Under the pieces are notes generated by a model. That model was not told where the DNA came from and made no database searches. It saw only the letters and a program-made list of their open reading frames with translations. Both the position numbers and the translations under genes were made by a program. A stretch of DNA of 64,000 nt from Bradyrhizobium diazoefficiens (GTDB taxonomy: Bacteria; Pseudomonadota; Alphaproteobacteria; Rhizobiales; Xanthobacteraceae): positions 6,634,001 through 6,698,000 of the forward strand of contig NZ_CP067101.1 of the NCBI RefSeq assembly GCF_016616425.1, given 5' to 3'. Below are positions 16,953 through 27,398 of this stretch, piece by piece; positions within the stretch are counted from its first letter, which is position 1; each line of letters starts with the position of its first letter.

Positions 16953-17789
16953 ATGACTGCGGTTCGCGGCGCCGCTGCCATCACGGGAGCCGCCAGCGGC
17001 GTCGGCCGGGCGCTGGCGGTCGAGCTTGCGCAGCGTGGCTGCGATCTGGCGCTGGCCGATCGCGACGCGGCCGGGCTGAAGACGCTCGCAGCCGAGATCG
17101 GGCGAGACCGCAAGGTCAGCCTGCATCGGGTCGACGTCGGCGCGCCCGGCGACATCGCGCAGTTCGCAGCCGAGGCGACCACGGCGCATCCAGCGCTCGG
17201 CATCGTCGTCAACAATGCCGGCGTAGCGCTGCTGGGCTCGTTCGAGGAGATCGACCAGGCGCAGATGGAGTGGCTGTTCGACATCAATTTCTGGGGTGTG
17301 GTGCACGGCACGCGCGCCTTCCTGCCACACCTGAAGACGAGACCGGAAGCGCATATCGTCAACCTCTCCTCGATCTTCGGCATCATCGCGCCGCCCGGAC
17401 AATCGGCCTATGCCGCGGCGAAATTCGCCGTGCGCGGCTTTTCCGAGAGCGTACGGCACGAGCTCGCGGTGGCGGGAAGCCCGGTCAGGCTGTCGGTCGT
17501 GCATCCCGGCGGCGTAGCCACCGCGATCACGCGCAACTCCCGCACCGGCGTCGGCCTCACCGATAATGCCCGCCGCGCCCAGTCGATCGAACGGTTCGAG
17601 AACGCGGCGAAGACCACGCCGAAGGAGGCCGCGCTGCGCATCATCAAGGGCATCGAGAGGAACGAGCCGCGCATCCTGATCGGCAACGACGCCCGCTTCA
17701 TGGACCTGCTCCAGCGCTTCCGCCCGGGGACATACTGGGCGCCGCTGCAACGCAAGCTGGAGAGGATGGCGAAGGGGACGGGGAAGTAG
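16953..17789 (+). CDS. Short-chain dehydrogenase/reductase
   Basis: NAD(P)-dependent oxidoreductase of 278 residues, classical SDR. TGAASGVG at 11-18 is the cofactor loop, NNAG at 87-90, and the catalytic Ser140, Tyr153 and Lys157 (SAYAAAKFAV) are intact. Asp at the end of the second strand (LADRD) suggests NAD(H). The ATG at 16953 is preferred to the TTG at 16938. Substrate unknown. It is divergent from the receiver gene and convergent with the transglycosylase gene. Confidence 0.9.
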   Translation: MTAVRGAAAITGAASGVGRALAVELAQRGCDLALADRDAAGLKTLAAEIGRDRKVSLHRVDVGAPGDIAQFAAEATTAHPALGIVVNNAGVALLGSFEEIDQAQMEWLFDINFWGVVHGTRAFLPHLKTRPEAHIVNLSSIFGIIAPPGQSAYAAAKFAVRGFSESVRHELAVAGSPVRLSVVHPGGVATAITRNSRTGVGLTDNARRAQSIERFENAAKTTPKEAALRIIKGIERNEPRILIGNDARFMDLLQRFRPGTYWAPLQRKLERMAKGTGK

Positions 17790-17824
17790 CGCAGAGGACG
17801 TGAATGCTACAAGCGATGCACCGT

Positions 17825-18631
17825 CTACTGCCCCGCCAGCCGGTCCGCGAAATAGCCGATCGTCTTGCGATAGATCACCGCCCTGTTCCACTCGCGCATC
17901 GCCTCGAAATTGGCGGTGCCTTCGCCGTAAGGCGCTCCCATCTTGAAGCCGCTGGTGTGGAGCAGGTTGGCGGTCGAGGCGAGCACGTCGGGGACGCTGT
18001 GGCGGAGATCGACATGGCCGTCGCCGTCGAAATCGACGCCGTACTTGACGTAGGACGACGGCAGGAACTGGGTCTGGCCGATCTCGCCGGCATAGGCGCC
18101 GATGAGATCGCGCAGCGGCAGGTCGCCGCGCTGCACGATCTTCAGCGCAGCGAGCAGTTCGCCCTGGAACAGATCGCTGCGGCGGCAATCATGCGCGAGG
18201 GTTGCGAGCGTGCGGATCACCGGCAGCTTGCCGATGTCGCCCTTGCCGAAATCGCTCTCCAGCCCCCAGATCGCGACCAGGATGGTGCGGGGCACGCCGA
18301 ACCGCTGCTCGATGCGCGAGAGCAGCGCGGCGTGGCGATGCAGCAGCGCGCGGCCGCCATTGATGCGGCCCGGGCCGACGCGGGTCGAGACATACTGCTC
18401 AAAACTCTTGTTGAACGTGTGGCGCTGGCGCCGGTCGAAGGCGAGCACCGCACCGTCCTGCGTCACGCCGCCGAGCGCCGCGTTGGTCACGCTTGCCGAG
18501 ACGCCGGCCGCTTGCGCTTCCTGGGCCATGGTGGCGACGAAGCTGTTGAAGTCGCCGCCACAGCGCGCGGCCTGCGCCGACCCGCCGGCCAGGCAGACGA
18601 TGAACGCGGCCGCGAGAAGCAGTCTTGGCAT
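17825..18631 (-). CDS. Exported lytic murein transglycosylase (MltB family)
   Basis: Periplasmic protein of 268 residues with a signal peptide (MPRLLLAAAFIVCLAGGSAQA) and an SLT_2/MltB domain. The catalytic Glu is in IWGLESDFGKG, followed by AGEIGQTQFLPSSYVKYGVD and the DFDGDGHVDLRHSVPDVLAS segment typical of MltB-type enzymes (given as separate motifs). It cleaves the MurNAc-GlcNAc bond to give 1,6-anhydro ends. There is no lipobox, so a soluble form. The ATG at 18631 is chosen to match the signal peptide. Confidence 0.92.
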   Translation of the reverse strand: MPRLLLAAAFIVCLAGGSAQAARCGGDFNSFVATMAQEAQAAGVSASVTNAALGGVTQDGAVLAFDRRQRHTFNKSFEQYVSTRVGPGRINGGRALLHRHAALLSRIEQRFGVPRTILVAIWGLESDFGKGDIGKLPVIRTLATLAHDCRRSDLFQGELLAALKIVQRGDLPLRDLIGAYAGEIGQTQFLPSSYVKYGVDFDGDGHVDLRHSVPDVLASTANLLHTSGFKMGAPYGEGTANFEAMREWNRAVIYRKTIGYFADRLAGQ

Positions 18632-18792
18632 GTGGAGGAATCCCCTCAAGAATGAGCGCGGAAAGCGGCGCTCGATCATGCCCGCGAACCGGATTCGCGT
18701 CAAAGCGCCAGGCGACGTGCATCGGAACCACGTGTCGCACCCAACTCATATTTTATCGTCGCGCGGCGACACCAGCGCCGCCATTATAAGCC

Positions 18793-18819
18793 TTGCCATC
18801 GCGGGGCGCCTTCTATAAT
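18793..18819 (+). promoter_or_regulatory. Candidate sigma-70 promoter
   Basis: TTGCCA at 18793-18798 and a perfect TATAAT at 18814-18819, spaced 15 bases. It points to the structured segment that ends in a terminator at 18899. Confidence 0.5.
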
Positions 18820-18825
18820 GTTCTA

Positions 18826-18904
18826 TTTTAGGTTGTCGCCCCACCAGCCCCGGGCGACGCTGAAGACCAAAATGGACGGCGGGCTTTTCGGCCCGCCGTT
18901 TATT
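18826..18904 (+). ncRNA. Candidate small RNA (two hairpins, own promoter and terminator)
   Basis: Starts about seven bases after a TATAAT box. A first stem GTCGCCC / GGGCGAC (18835-18841 with 18852-18858) is followed by a 9-bp terminator-like stem ACGGCGGGC / GCCCGCCGT (18876-18884 with 18891-18899) and a TTTATT tail. No coding frame of note. No Rfam family is claimed. Confidence 0.45.
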
Positions 18905-19057
18905 GAGGCGAGGATCTCGGCGGACAGCAAGCGTGGTGCTCCCGTCCCGCAAACCGGTCTCATTCACCAGCGGACAGCACGCCTCAGCGTCCCGCCCAGC
19001 GTCGATACCGGCAATTCATCATTTGACGGCGACCGACTTATCGACCACAAGCCGGCC

Positions 19058-19294
19058 ATGGCCAAAAAACCCGGAACCAATCCCAAGGGCGAATTCGCCT
19101 TTTTCAACGTCTTCTACGAAGACGGCTCCCAACGCTCCAATCGGCGCGTGCCTTCCGAACTCGTTGGCGGCCTCGACGGCGACGAGCCCGCCCGCGGCTT
19201 CATCATGGAGCAGGACCGCGAGATCGCCGAGAAATCCGGCCGCCCGCCGCTGGCGATCAAGAGCCTCGACCGCGTCGGGGCGAAGAAGAAGTAG
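19058..19294 (+). CDS. Small conserved hypothetical protein
   Basis: Soluble, charged protein of 78 residues beginning MAKKPGTNPKGEFAFFNVFYEDGSQ (first 20 residues are basic then aromatic) and ending in a Lys-rich tail. The ATG at 19058 is the first good start; the frame open from 18818 crosses the upstream hairpins. A terminator follows at 19336. The acidic centre and RRVPSELVGG segment are not recognised. It stands between a candidate small RNA and rpoD. Confidence 0.65.
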   Translation: MAKKPGTNPKGEFAFFNVFYEDGSQRSNRRVPSELVGGLDGDEPARGFIMEQDREIAEKSGRPPLAIKSLDRVGAKKK

Positions 19295-19335
19295 GCGCGC
19301 CCGCGCAACACGCGCAACGGCGGCACAAAAAAGAA

Positions 19336-19365
19336 CGGCGGGCTTTTGGCCCGCCGGTTTGTTTT
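19336..19365 (+). terminator. Intrinsic terminator of the 78-residue protein gene
   Basis: CGGCGGGC / GCCCGCCG (19336-19343 with 19349-19356), loop TTTTG, then a T-rich tail. Nearly the same hairpin ends the candidate small RNA upstream. Confidence 0.8.
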
Positions 19366-19367
19366 GG

Positions 19368-19400
19368 ATGGATGCCCGGGTCAGGCCTGGGCATGACGAT
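19368..19400. repeat. Short palindromic repeat fragment
   Basis: GATGCCCGGGTCAGGCCTGGGCATGACGA, matching one end of the 32321-32416 repeat. It ends seven bases before the rpoD stop. Confidence 0.5.
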
Positions 19401-19406
19401 CCGAAA

Positions 19407-21554
<2,148 letters not shown>

Positions 21555-21928
21555 CCATTGCTCCTAAACGCGCTTCATGCAGACGGCTCGCCCCGCCTGC
21601 CTGAATTCACATGAACCTGTTGCTCGACGCTCTCGCTTCGGCAGCTCTCGACACAGAAAGGGCGGCGCAAATATCTCTCGCCACCCCCAACTCTCTCTCG
21701 CCGGAATTGCCTAACGCTTCGTCAGCTCTTTGTCGCAGCGGATGCAGGTGTAGTGCCAACAGCGATTGCGCGGATTCATTCCTGACGCGTCTGTTCTGCC
21801 TGCGGCCGCCTGGTGGCCAAAGTGCTACAAGACCGTTAAGCCTCGATTAACCCTGTTTCTGCCGCCAAACCTCGGATTTGGCGAGTCTTTTAGCGGCTCC
21901 GGCTCCGGCCGTCCGCATGATTCTTTCG
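21555..21928 (-). other. 374-base gap between dnaG and rpoD
   Basis: Presumed to contain the rpoD promoter and leader on the minus strand, and the end of the dnaG transcript. I see no clear terminator, no coding frame and no convincing -35/-10 pair that I would commit to. Confidence 0.4.
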
Positions 21929-23932
21929 TCACACGCTCTTCTGGAACCGGCCCGACAGCTCGCCAAAACCCTCGATCAGGGCCTCAGTGCCGTCGACCTC
22001 GGCCATCCGGGCCTTGACGTCACGCAGCCACGCCATATTGGCCTCGCTGGGGTCCTCCCCCAAGGCCAGCTCGGCGTCTTTCAGCTCTCTAAGTAGTGAA
22101 TGCCATTGCCGATGCAAGGCAACGAGCTGATGCCAGGTGGCGAGAACGTCGTCCGGCGCCGCGCCCTCGCGGGCGCCCCACACCGCCGCGGTGGTGATGC
22201 CGTTCTCAACCCTTTGAAGAATCTGTGAAAATCCGCCCTTATCGAGGTCGCCGCGCATCTTCTCGGCCTGCTCGGACAGGTCCGGGCTGTGGTGATGGTC
22301 GTTGGCGAAAGCGGCGATGATGCCGGCCCTCAGCTTGTGGGCTTCGGGATGGGCCAGCTCCAGGGCGGCGACTTCCTCCAGATGCTCGTGCAGCAGCCAG
22401 GGGTGGTTGATCAGGATCTGCAGAATCAGGGCCTCGCGGCGGGAGATGGCGCTGCGCTGGCCCTTCATGATCGGGCTCGCCGCGAGCTGGGGGCTCGCCG
22501 CCTGGTAAGGGCCGGAGGGCAGCGGCGCGGGACCGGACGCGCCGCGGCGGCCTCCACCAAATCGCTGGCCGCCGAATCGATTCGCACCTCCGCCCCGGGG
22601 CCGGAATTGGCGGCCACCTTGGCGGAAATGGCCTCGGCCGCCAAAGCCGCCGCGCCCGCCCTCGGGGGCAAAGGCGCGCTGCAGCCGCTCGACGAATTCG
22701 TCGCGGTAGTAGCGCCGCACCACCTCGTCGCGGATGCCGTTCGTGAGCTCCCTGATGCGCGCCTCCAGCGCGGCGCGGCGTTCCGGCGTGGCGAAATTGC
22801 CGCCCTCGAGCTCGCGCGACCAGATCATGTCCGCGAGCGGACGGGCAGCGCCGATCACCTCCTCGATCGCGCCGCGCCCGCCCGAGCGCGCGAGATCGTC
22901 GGGGTCCTGCCCCTCCGGCAGCAGCGCAAAGCGCAGGCTCTTGCCGGGTGCGAGGAACGGCAAGGCAAGATCGGCGGCGCGATAGGCCGCCTTCCGGCCG
23001 GCGCGGTCGCCGTCGAAGCAGAGGATCGGCTCGTCCGCCATCTTCCAGAGCAGCGCGAGCTGGTTTTCGGTCAGCGCGGTGCCGAGCGGCGCGACGCTGC
23101 CTGCAAAGCCCGCGGTCACCATGGCGATGACGTCGACATAGCCTTCGACCACGATCAGCGCGCTGCCGTCATGGGTGGCTTTGCGCGCGGTCTGGTGGTT
23201 GTAGAGATTGTCGCCCTTGTGAAAGAGCGGCGTCTCCGGCGAGTTCAGATATTTTGCCGGGACATCCTTCTCCAGCGCGCGTCCGCCGAAGGCGATGACG
23301 CGGCCGCGCAAATCCGTGATCGGAAACATCACGCGATCACGGAAGCGGTCGTAAGGAACAGGGATGTCGTCGCCAGCCACCAGCAGCCCGGTCTCGACCA
23401 TGTCCTCGACGGAGATTCCGAGCTTGCCGAGATGCTCTTTCAGCGCAAAGCGATCGGGCGAGGCATAGCCGAGGCGGAACTGCAATTGCGTCGCCGGTGA
23501 GATGGCGCGGTCGGCGAGATAGCCGCGCGCCTTGGCCCCTAGGCGCGAGGCCAGCGTCTCCGCGAAATAGGTCGCGGCGAGATCCATGACGTCATGCAGC
23601 GTGCGGCGCCGCTGCTCGTGTCGCGCCGCATCCGGCGTCACCGCCGGCAGCGGCAGCCCCGCCATGCCGGCGAGCCGCTCGACGGCCTCGGCGAACGGCA
23701 GGCCGTCGGTCTCCATCACGAAGCTGATGATGTCGCCGTGCTTGCCAGAGGAGAAGTCGTGGTAAAAGCCCTTCTGGTCGTTGACGTAGAAGGAAGGCGT
23801 CTTCTCCTGCTGGAACGGCGACAGCCCCTTCCACTCCCGCCCGGCCTTCTTCAGCTTCACGCGCTTGCCCACGACTTCGGAGACCGAAAGCCGGGCACGA
23901 AGCTCGTCGAGGAATTGGGGCGTGAAGCGCAT
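21929..23932 (-). CDS. dnaG: DNA primase DnaG without zinc-binding residues
   Basis: Primase of 667 residues that makes RNA primers for replication. The N-terminal CHC2-type fold is recognisable, but its four metal ligands are replaced: where most primases have C-P-F-H and Y-H-C-F-x-C, this one reads SPFQQEKTPSF and YHDFSSGKHGD, so Ser, Gln, Asp and Ser. The catalytic TOPRIM core is intact (VVEGYVDVIAM, ILCFDGDRAGRKA). A Gly/Arg/Phe-rich linker near 430-480 precedes the DnaB-binding C-terminal domain. The ATG at 23932 (MRFTPQFL) is preferred to 23962. Encoded just upstream of rpoD. Confidence 0.95.
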   Translation of the reverse strand: MRFTPQFLDELRARLSVSEVVGKRVKLKKAGREWKGLSPFQQEKTPSFYVNDQKGFYHDFSSGKHGDIISFVMETDGLPFAEAVERLAGMAGLPLPAVTPDAARHEQRRRTLHDVMDLAATYFAETLASRLGAKARGYLADRAISPATQLQFRLGYASPDRFALKEHLGKLGISVEDMVETGLLVAGDDIPVPYDRFRDRVMFPITDLRGRVIAFGGRALEKDVPAKYLNSPETPLFHKGDNLYNHQTARKATHDGSALIVVEGYVDVIAMVTAGFAGSVAPLGTALTENQLALLWKMADEPILCFDGDRAGRKAAYRAADLALPFLAPGKSLRFALLPEGQDPDDLARSGGRGAIEEVIGAARPLADMIWSRELEGGNFATPERRAALEARIRELTNGIRDEVVRRYYRDEFVERLQRAFAPEGGRGGFGGRGHFRQGGRQFRPRGGGANRFGGQRFGGGRRGASGPAPLPSGPYQAASPQLAASPIMKGQRSAISRREALILQILINHPWLLHEHLEEVAALELAHPEAHKLRAGIIAAFANDHHHSPDLSEQAEKMRGDLDKGGFSQILQRVENGITTAAVWGAREGAAPDDVLATWHQLVALHRQWHSLLRELKDAELALGEDPSEANMAWLRDVKARMAEVDGTEALIEGFGELSGRFQKSV

Positions 23933-24063
23933 CGAGGAATGGAACTCTGTCAGTGGCCGCACGGAGCGCCCGTCTCAGAAAGACAAACCGCGGCCTTGCT
24001 TCAATCGCTTATTTAATGTTCCCTATATGTTCCGTCCATATCCACAGACTTGAAGACTCAAGA

Positions 24064-24075
24064 ATACAATTGTAT
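24064..24075. promoter_or_regulatory. Palindrome upstream of brnT
   Basis: ATACAATTGTAT, a perfect 12-base palindrome 15 bases before the brnT start, inside an AT-rich stretch. BrnA antitoxins repress their own operon, so this is a likely operator. Confidence 0.55.
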
Positions 24076-24089
24076 ATACAGAGAGGCGA

Positions 24090-24407
24090 ATGTCAGATTT
24101 CAGCTCCCTCGCCCCGGCCGGGTTTGAATGGGACGAGGAGAAGGGGCGGGCTAATCTTGTCAAACATGGCATTAGCTTCGACGACGCAAGTCAGATTTTC
24201 TATGGACCCGTCGTCATCAAGCGGTCGGACCGTAACGACGAGGAACGGTGGATCGCAGTCGGACAATTCAACGATCGAATTCTGACCGTGATCTTCACGC
24301 GGCGAGACAAAGCAATCCGAATCATTTCAGCGCGACGGCCGAGGCCAGATGAAAAAAGAGCATATCGTCAAGCGTCGATGGGGCGATCGTCGCAAGGGGA
24401 ACACTGA
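24090..24407 (+). CDS. brnT: BrnT family ribonuclease toxin
   Basis: Toxin of 105 residues in the RelE-like fold. The family opening FEWDEEKGRANLVKHGISFDDA is present (here as GFEWDEEKGRANLVKHGISF), followed by DRNDEERWIAVGQFNDRILTV and the late IRIISARRPRPDEKRAY that carry the basic active-site residues. BrnT cleaves RNA and is neutralised by BrnA. The ribosome site GAGAGG precedes the ATG. Its 3' end overlaps the brnA start by 59 bases, an unusually long overlap that couples the two products. Confidence 0.92.
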   Translation: MSDFSSLAPAGFEWDEEKGRANLVKHGISFDDASQIFYGPVVIKRSDRNDEERWIAVGQFNDRILTVIFTRRDKAIRIISARRPRPDEKRAYRQASMGRSSQGEH

Positions 24408-24666
24408 CTGGGCCCGCGTTGATGCTATGACCGACGAGGAATTGGAAGCCTCGATCGCAAACGACCCCGACTGGGCAGAGTTCAAGGACGTCGACTGGTC
24501 GGACGCCGTACTGGTGATGCCGCCGAAGAAAAAAGCCATCTCCATCCGCGTCGATGAGGATGTCCTCGATTTCTTCAAGCGCGAAGGCGATGGCTATCAG
24601 CGGCGCATCAATGCGGTGCTGCGCTCCTACATGCAGCAGAAGTCCAAGCCGAAGAAGCGGGCCTGA
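24349..24666 (+). CDS. brnA: BrnA family antitoxin
   Basis: Antitoxin of 105 residues ending in a ribbon-helix-helix DNA-binding domain (KKAISIRVDEDVLDFFKREG, then YQRRINAVLRSYM), as in BrnA. It binds BrnT and represses the operon. The order toxin-then-antitoxin is normal for this family. The N-terminal part is rich in Asp and Trp. It overlaps brnT by 59 bases. Confidence 0.9.
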   Translation: MKKEHIVKRRWGDRRKGNTDWARVDAMTDEELEASIANDPDWAEFKDVDWSDAVLVMPPKKKAISIRVDEDVLDFFKREGDGYQRRINAVLRSYMQQKSKPKKRA

Positions 24667-24739
24667 TCCCAAGCAAATCGCTTGGAAGTTCGTGACAGAA
24701 GGCCTTGAACCGGAGCCGGTTCCACGCTTCCATATCCCC

Positions 24740-25303
24740 ATGTTCAGGACCTTTCGAGGCGGCCAGAGCGGGGGCTGGCGTGTGACCTCGATTGTACCAG
24801 TGACGGGCGAGCCCCTGCCCTTCGTCCCCGCGCTGTCGGTGACCGACAGCGAGGCCGTCTCATTGCCGCTGGTGCCTTCGCGGAGTGCGTGGCGGCTGGT
24901 CGGCGTTGCCTCCAGCTTGCGCTACACCGAGCGGCCCGAGAAGCAGCAGCTCGTCGCCGTGCAGGCCGGGCTCGGCCGGATGGAAGCAACCAGTGCGGCG
25001 CTGATCCCGATCCGCAAATCGCAGGCGTGGTGGGAGCTGACGCAGGAGGAACGGCGCAAGATCTTCGAGGACAAGTCGCACCACATCGCGAGCAGTCTTC
25101 GTTTCCTGCCCGCAATCGCGCGCCAGCTCTACCACTGCCGCGACCTCGGCGGGCCGTTCGACTTCCTGACCTGGTTCGAATTCGCCCCCGCGCACGCCTC
25201 GCTGTTCGAGGAGCTGGTCGCGATGCTCAGGGGGACCGAGGAGTGGAGCTACGTCGAGCGCGAGGTCGACGTGCGCGTGGTGAAGGAAGTGCTGTCGGCT
25301 TGA
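24740..25303 (+). CDS. cld: Chlorite dismutase family heme enzyme, short (lineage II) form
   Basis: Protein of 187 residues closely resembling the short chlorite dismutase of Nitrobacter winogradskyi. The proximal heme ligand fits His115 (KSHHIASSL) and the distal catalytic Arg fits Arg128 (LPAIARQLYH); the 13-residue spacing equals that of His114/Arg127 in the Nitrobacter enzyme. This Arg is what separates chlorite-degrading members from HemQ-type relatives. The reaction would be chlorite to chloride plus O2. The ATG at 24740 aligns with family N-termini. No chlorate or perchlorate reductase genes are in the window. It lies 73 bases after brnA. Confidence 0.88.
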   Translation: MFRTFRGGQSGGWRVTSIVPVTGEPLPFVPALSVTDSEAVSLPLVPSRSAWRLVGVASSLRYTERPEKQQLVAVQAGLGRMEATSAALIPIRKSQAWWELTQEERRKIFEDKSHHIASSLRFLPAIARQLYHCRDLGGPFDFLTWFEFAPAHASLFEELVAMLRGTEEWSYVEREVDVRVVKEVLSA

Positions 25304-25350
25304 GCATGACCCGGAAAAGTGTGAAGCGGTTTTCCCCGAAGATCATGCTC
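25302..25350. repeat. Palindromic element starting inside the cld stop codon
   Basis: GAGCATGA at 25302-25309 and TCATGCTC at 25343-25350 flank the interior CCGGAAAAGTGTGAAGCGGTTTTCC, itself partly self-complementary. Its form is that of short palindromic elements frequent in Bradyrhizobium. It separates two convergent genes. Confidence 0.7.
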
Positions 25351-25365
25351 GAAAAGGAACTGGTG

Positions 25366-25758
25366 CTAGAGAAATCGCCCGGACTCGATGCTCGGCAGGT
25401 CAGTGACGGGCCAGTTGTAGATATAAGTCCAGGCCTTCTCGGTGGCGCCATCCGGCAACGTGACGTCGATCAGCTCGCGCAGATATTCGGTCGGCTCCGG
25501 AAAACCTTCGCCGCAGGCTTCATACATGTCGAGCTCGCGCAGCAATTCGCCCGCCACGCGCAGGCGAAACAGCTCGCCGTGGACGAGGTCCGACGGCGCG
25601 TCGGAGAGCAGCAATCCCGGATAGTGCTTCACCAGAACGAGCCGGCCGCGGCAGGTCGCTTCACCCAGAAAATCCGCATGCCCCGCGAGCAGCCGCGCCA
25701 TCGGATGGTCGAAGCCGCGCATCAGTGTGCCGTAGACGAAGAGGCGATCGGAGGTCAT
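25366..25758 (-). CDS. Gamma-glutamylcyclotransferase family protein (AIG2-like)
   Basis: Protein of 130 residues of the GGCT fold. It has the substrate loop VYGTLMRG at residues 8-15, the catalytic Glu region MYEACGE, and a final WTYIYNW. Members release 5-oxoproline from gamma-glutamyl amines or peptides; the exact acceptor is unknown. It is convergent with cld across a short palindromic element and divergent from the N-formylglutamate amidohydrolase gene. Confidence 0.85.
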   Translation of the reverse strand: MTSDRLFVYGTLMRGFDHPMARLLAGHADFLGEATCRGRLVLVKHYPGLLLSDAPSDLVHGELFRLRVAGELLRELDMYEACGEGFPEPTEYLRELIDVTLPDGATEKAWTYIYNWPVTDLPSIESGRFL

Positions 25759-25833
25759 GGTGTTCTAACGTTGCGACGTCGGTGCAATACCGTTACTCCG
25801 TTTACACAAATTATTGTCTCATAGGCAATCAGG

Positions 25834-26637
25834 ATGGACCTGCACACAGTCGAGGCGACCGATCAACTGCTCGGCGAGGGGGACATTCCGCCGGTGCATG
25901 AGGTGAATGCGGCAGGCCGATCGCCCTTTCTGCTCACCTCGGATCACTACGGACGGGTGCTGCCATGCGCGCTCGGCGATCTCGGCGTTGCCGAGGCCGA
26001 GCTGACGCGACACATCGCCTGGGACATCGGCATTGCCGGCGTCGCCGAGCGGCTCGCCAAGCTGCTGGATGCGCATCTGATCGCGCAGCGCTATTCGCGG
26101 CTCGTGATCGACTGCAACCGCCCGCCCGCCGCGGCAAGCTCGATCCCGGTCATGTCCGAAGCAACCGCCATCCCGCGCAACGAAGGGATTTCGGAATGGG
26201 AGCGCGAGGCGCGGCGGCGCGAGATCTTCGCGCCCTATCATGATCGCATCGATGCCGCGATCAGCCGCCGCCTGCACGACGAACGGCCGACAGTGCTGGT
26301 CTCGCTGCACAGTTTTACGCCGGTTTATGCCGGCATGGCGCGGCCCTGGCACGTCGGCGCGCTGTACAATCGCGACGCCGTGCTGCCGCGGCTGCTGCTC
26401 AAGCATCTCCGCAGCCAGGGCGATCTCGTCGTCGGCGACAACGAGCCCTACGCGGTGAGCGACCTCACCGACTACACCATTCCCGTGCACGGCGAGGCGC
26501 GCGGCCTCGTCAACACCGGCATCGAGATCCGCCAGGACCTGATCACGGATCAGTCCGGCCAGCAGCAATGGGCCGAACGGCTGGCGCGGATCTTTGCCGA
26601 GATCGAGGTGGAGCTGAAGGCGGAGCTGTTGGTGTAA
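25834..26637 (+). CDS. N-formylglutamate amidohydrolase
   Basis: Hydrolase of 267 residues of the FGase family (PF05013 type). Motifs seen: LVIDCNRPP near 90-98, TVLVSLHSFTPVY near 150, and the late RGLVNTGIEIRQDLI. The family releases formate from N-formyl-L-glutamate in histidine breakdown, but no hut genes are nearby, so this may be a paralog with another N-acyl substrate. It ends five bases from the convergent LysE gene. Confidence 0.85.
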   Translation: MDLHTVEATDQLLGEGDIPPVHEVNAAGRSPFLLTSDHYGRVLPCALGDLGVAEAELTRHIAWDIGIAGVAERLAKLLDAHLIAQRYSRLVIDCNRPPAAASSIPVMSEATAIPRNEGISEWEREARRREIFAPYHDRIDAAISRRLHDERPTVLVSLHSFTPVYAGMARPWHVGALYNRDAVLPRLLLKHLRSQGDLVVGDNEPYAVSDLTDYTIPVHGEARGLVNTGIEIRQDLITDQSGQQQWAERLARIFAEIEVELKAELLV

Positions 26638-26641
26638 GGCC

Positions 26642-27262
26642 TCACTTCGCCCTGGTCAGCGCCAGCCAGATGCCGCCGCCGATCATGAAACCGCCGGAGA
26701 TGCGCGACATCAGACGCGTACGGCGCGCCGAGAAGAATTTCCGGGCGCGGCCGGCGGCGATGGCGTAGAGCGCATCGGTCATCACGGCAGTGACCATGAA
26801 GGTGGCGCCCAGCAGCGCGACTTGCGGAAAGTGCGGCTGCTTCAGGTCCATGAACTGCGGAATGAAGGCGCCGAAGAACACCAGCACCTTCGGGTTCGAC
26901 AGCAGCACCAGGAAGCCTTGCAGGAAGAAGCCGCCGCGTGGCGGCGCCGGCGGCTCGTCGACATTGACGCCTTCGACCGGCGCCCAGATCAGCCTGATGC
27001 CAAGCCAGACCAGATAGGCGGCGCCGGCAAAGCGCACCCAATCGAACCAGTAGCCCATGGTCGCCATCAGCGAGGTCAGCCCGACCGCGACGACGCCGAT
27101 GACGATGGCAAGCCCGGCTTGCGCGCCCGCCACATTGGTCAGCGCGGCCCGCGTGCCGTGGCGCAGGCCGTTGGCGATGACGAGGGTGACGATCGGCCCC
27201 GGCAACAACGCCAGCGCGATGCAGGCGGCGACGAAGGCGAGATAGGCTTGCATGGACATCAT
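26642..27262 (-). CDS. LysE/RhtB family amino-acid exporter
   Basis: Inner-membrane protein of 206 residues with six hydrophobic segments. The family motif ALLPGPIVTLVIANGLRHG and the central FLVLLSNPKVLVFFGAFIPQF (as FLVLLSNPKVLVFFG and AFIPQF) are clear. The start is one of three close Met codons (27262, 27259, 27253); the frame to 27358 adds an unlikely basic leader. Substrate unknown. Confidence 0.88.
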   Translation of the reverse strand: MMSMQAYLAFVAACIALALLPGPIVTLVIANGLRHGTRAALTNVAGAQAGLAIVIGVVAVGLTSLMATMGYWFDWVRFAGAAYLVWLGIRLIWAPVEGVNVDEPPAPPRGGFFLQGFLVLLSNPKVLVFFGAFIPQFMDLKQPHFPQVALLGATFMVTAVMTDALYAIAAGRARKFFSARRTRLMSRISGGFMIGGGIWLALTRAK

Positions 27263-27398
27263 GGGGAGGACCCTGCTGAAGCGGTTTGAAGACATTAATG
27301 CATGAGACGGGTGAGAACGGAAGCGAGGTGAGCGCAAGGACCGGCCTTCGCGGATCATGGCAAGGAAGAACGCGCGGCCGGGCCCGCGCGCCGCATCG

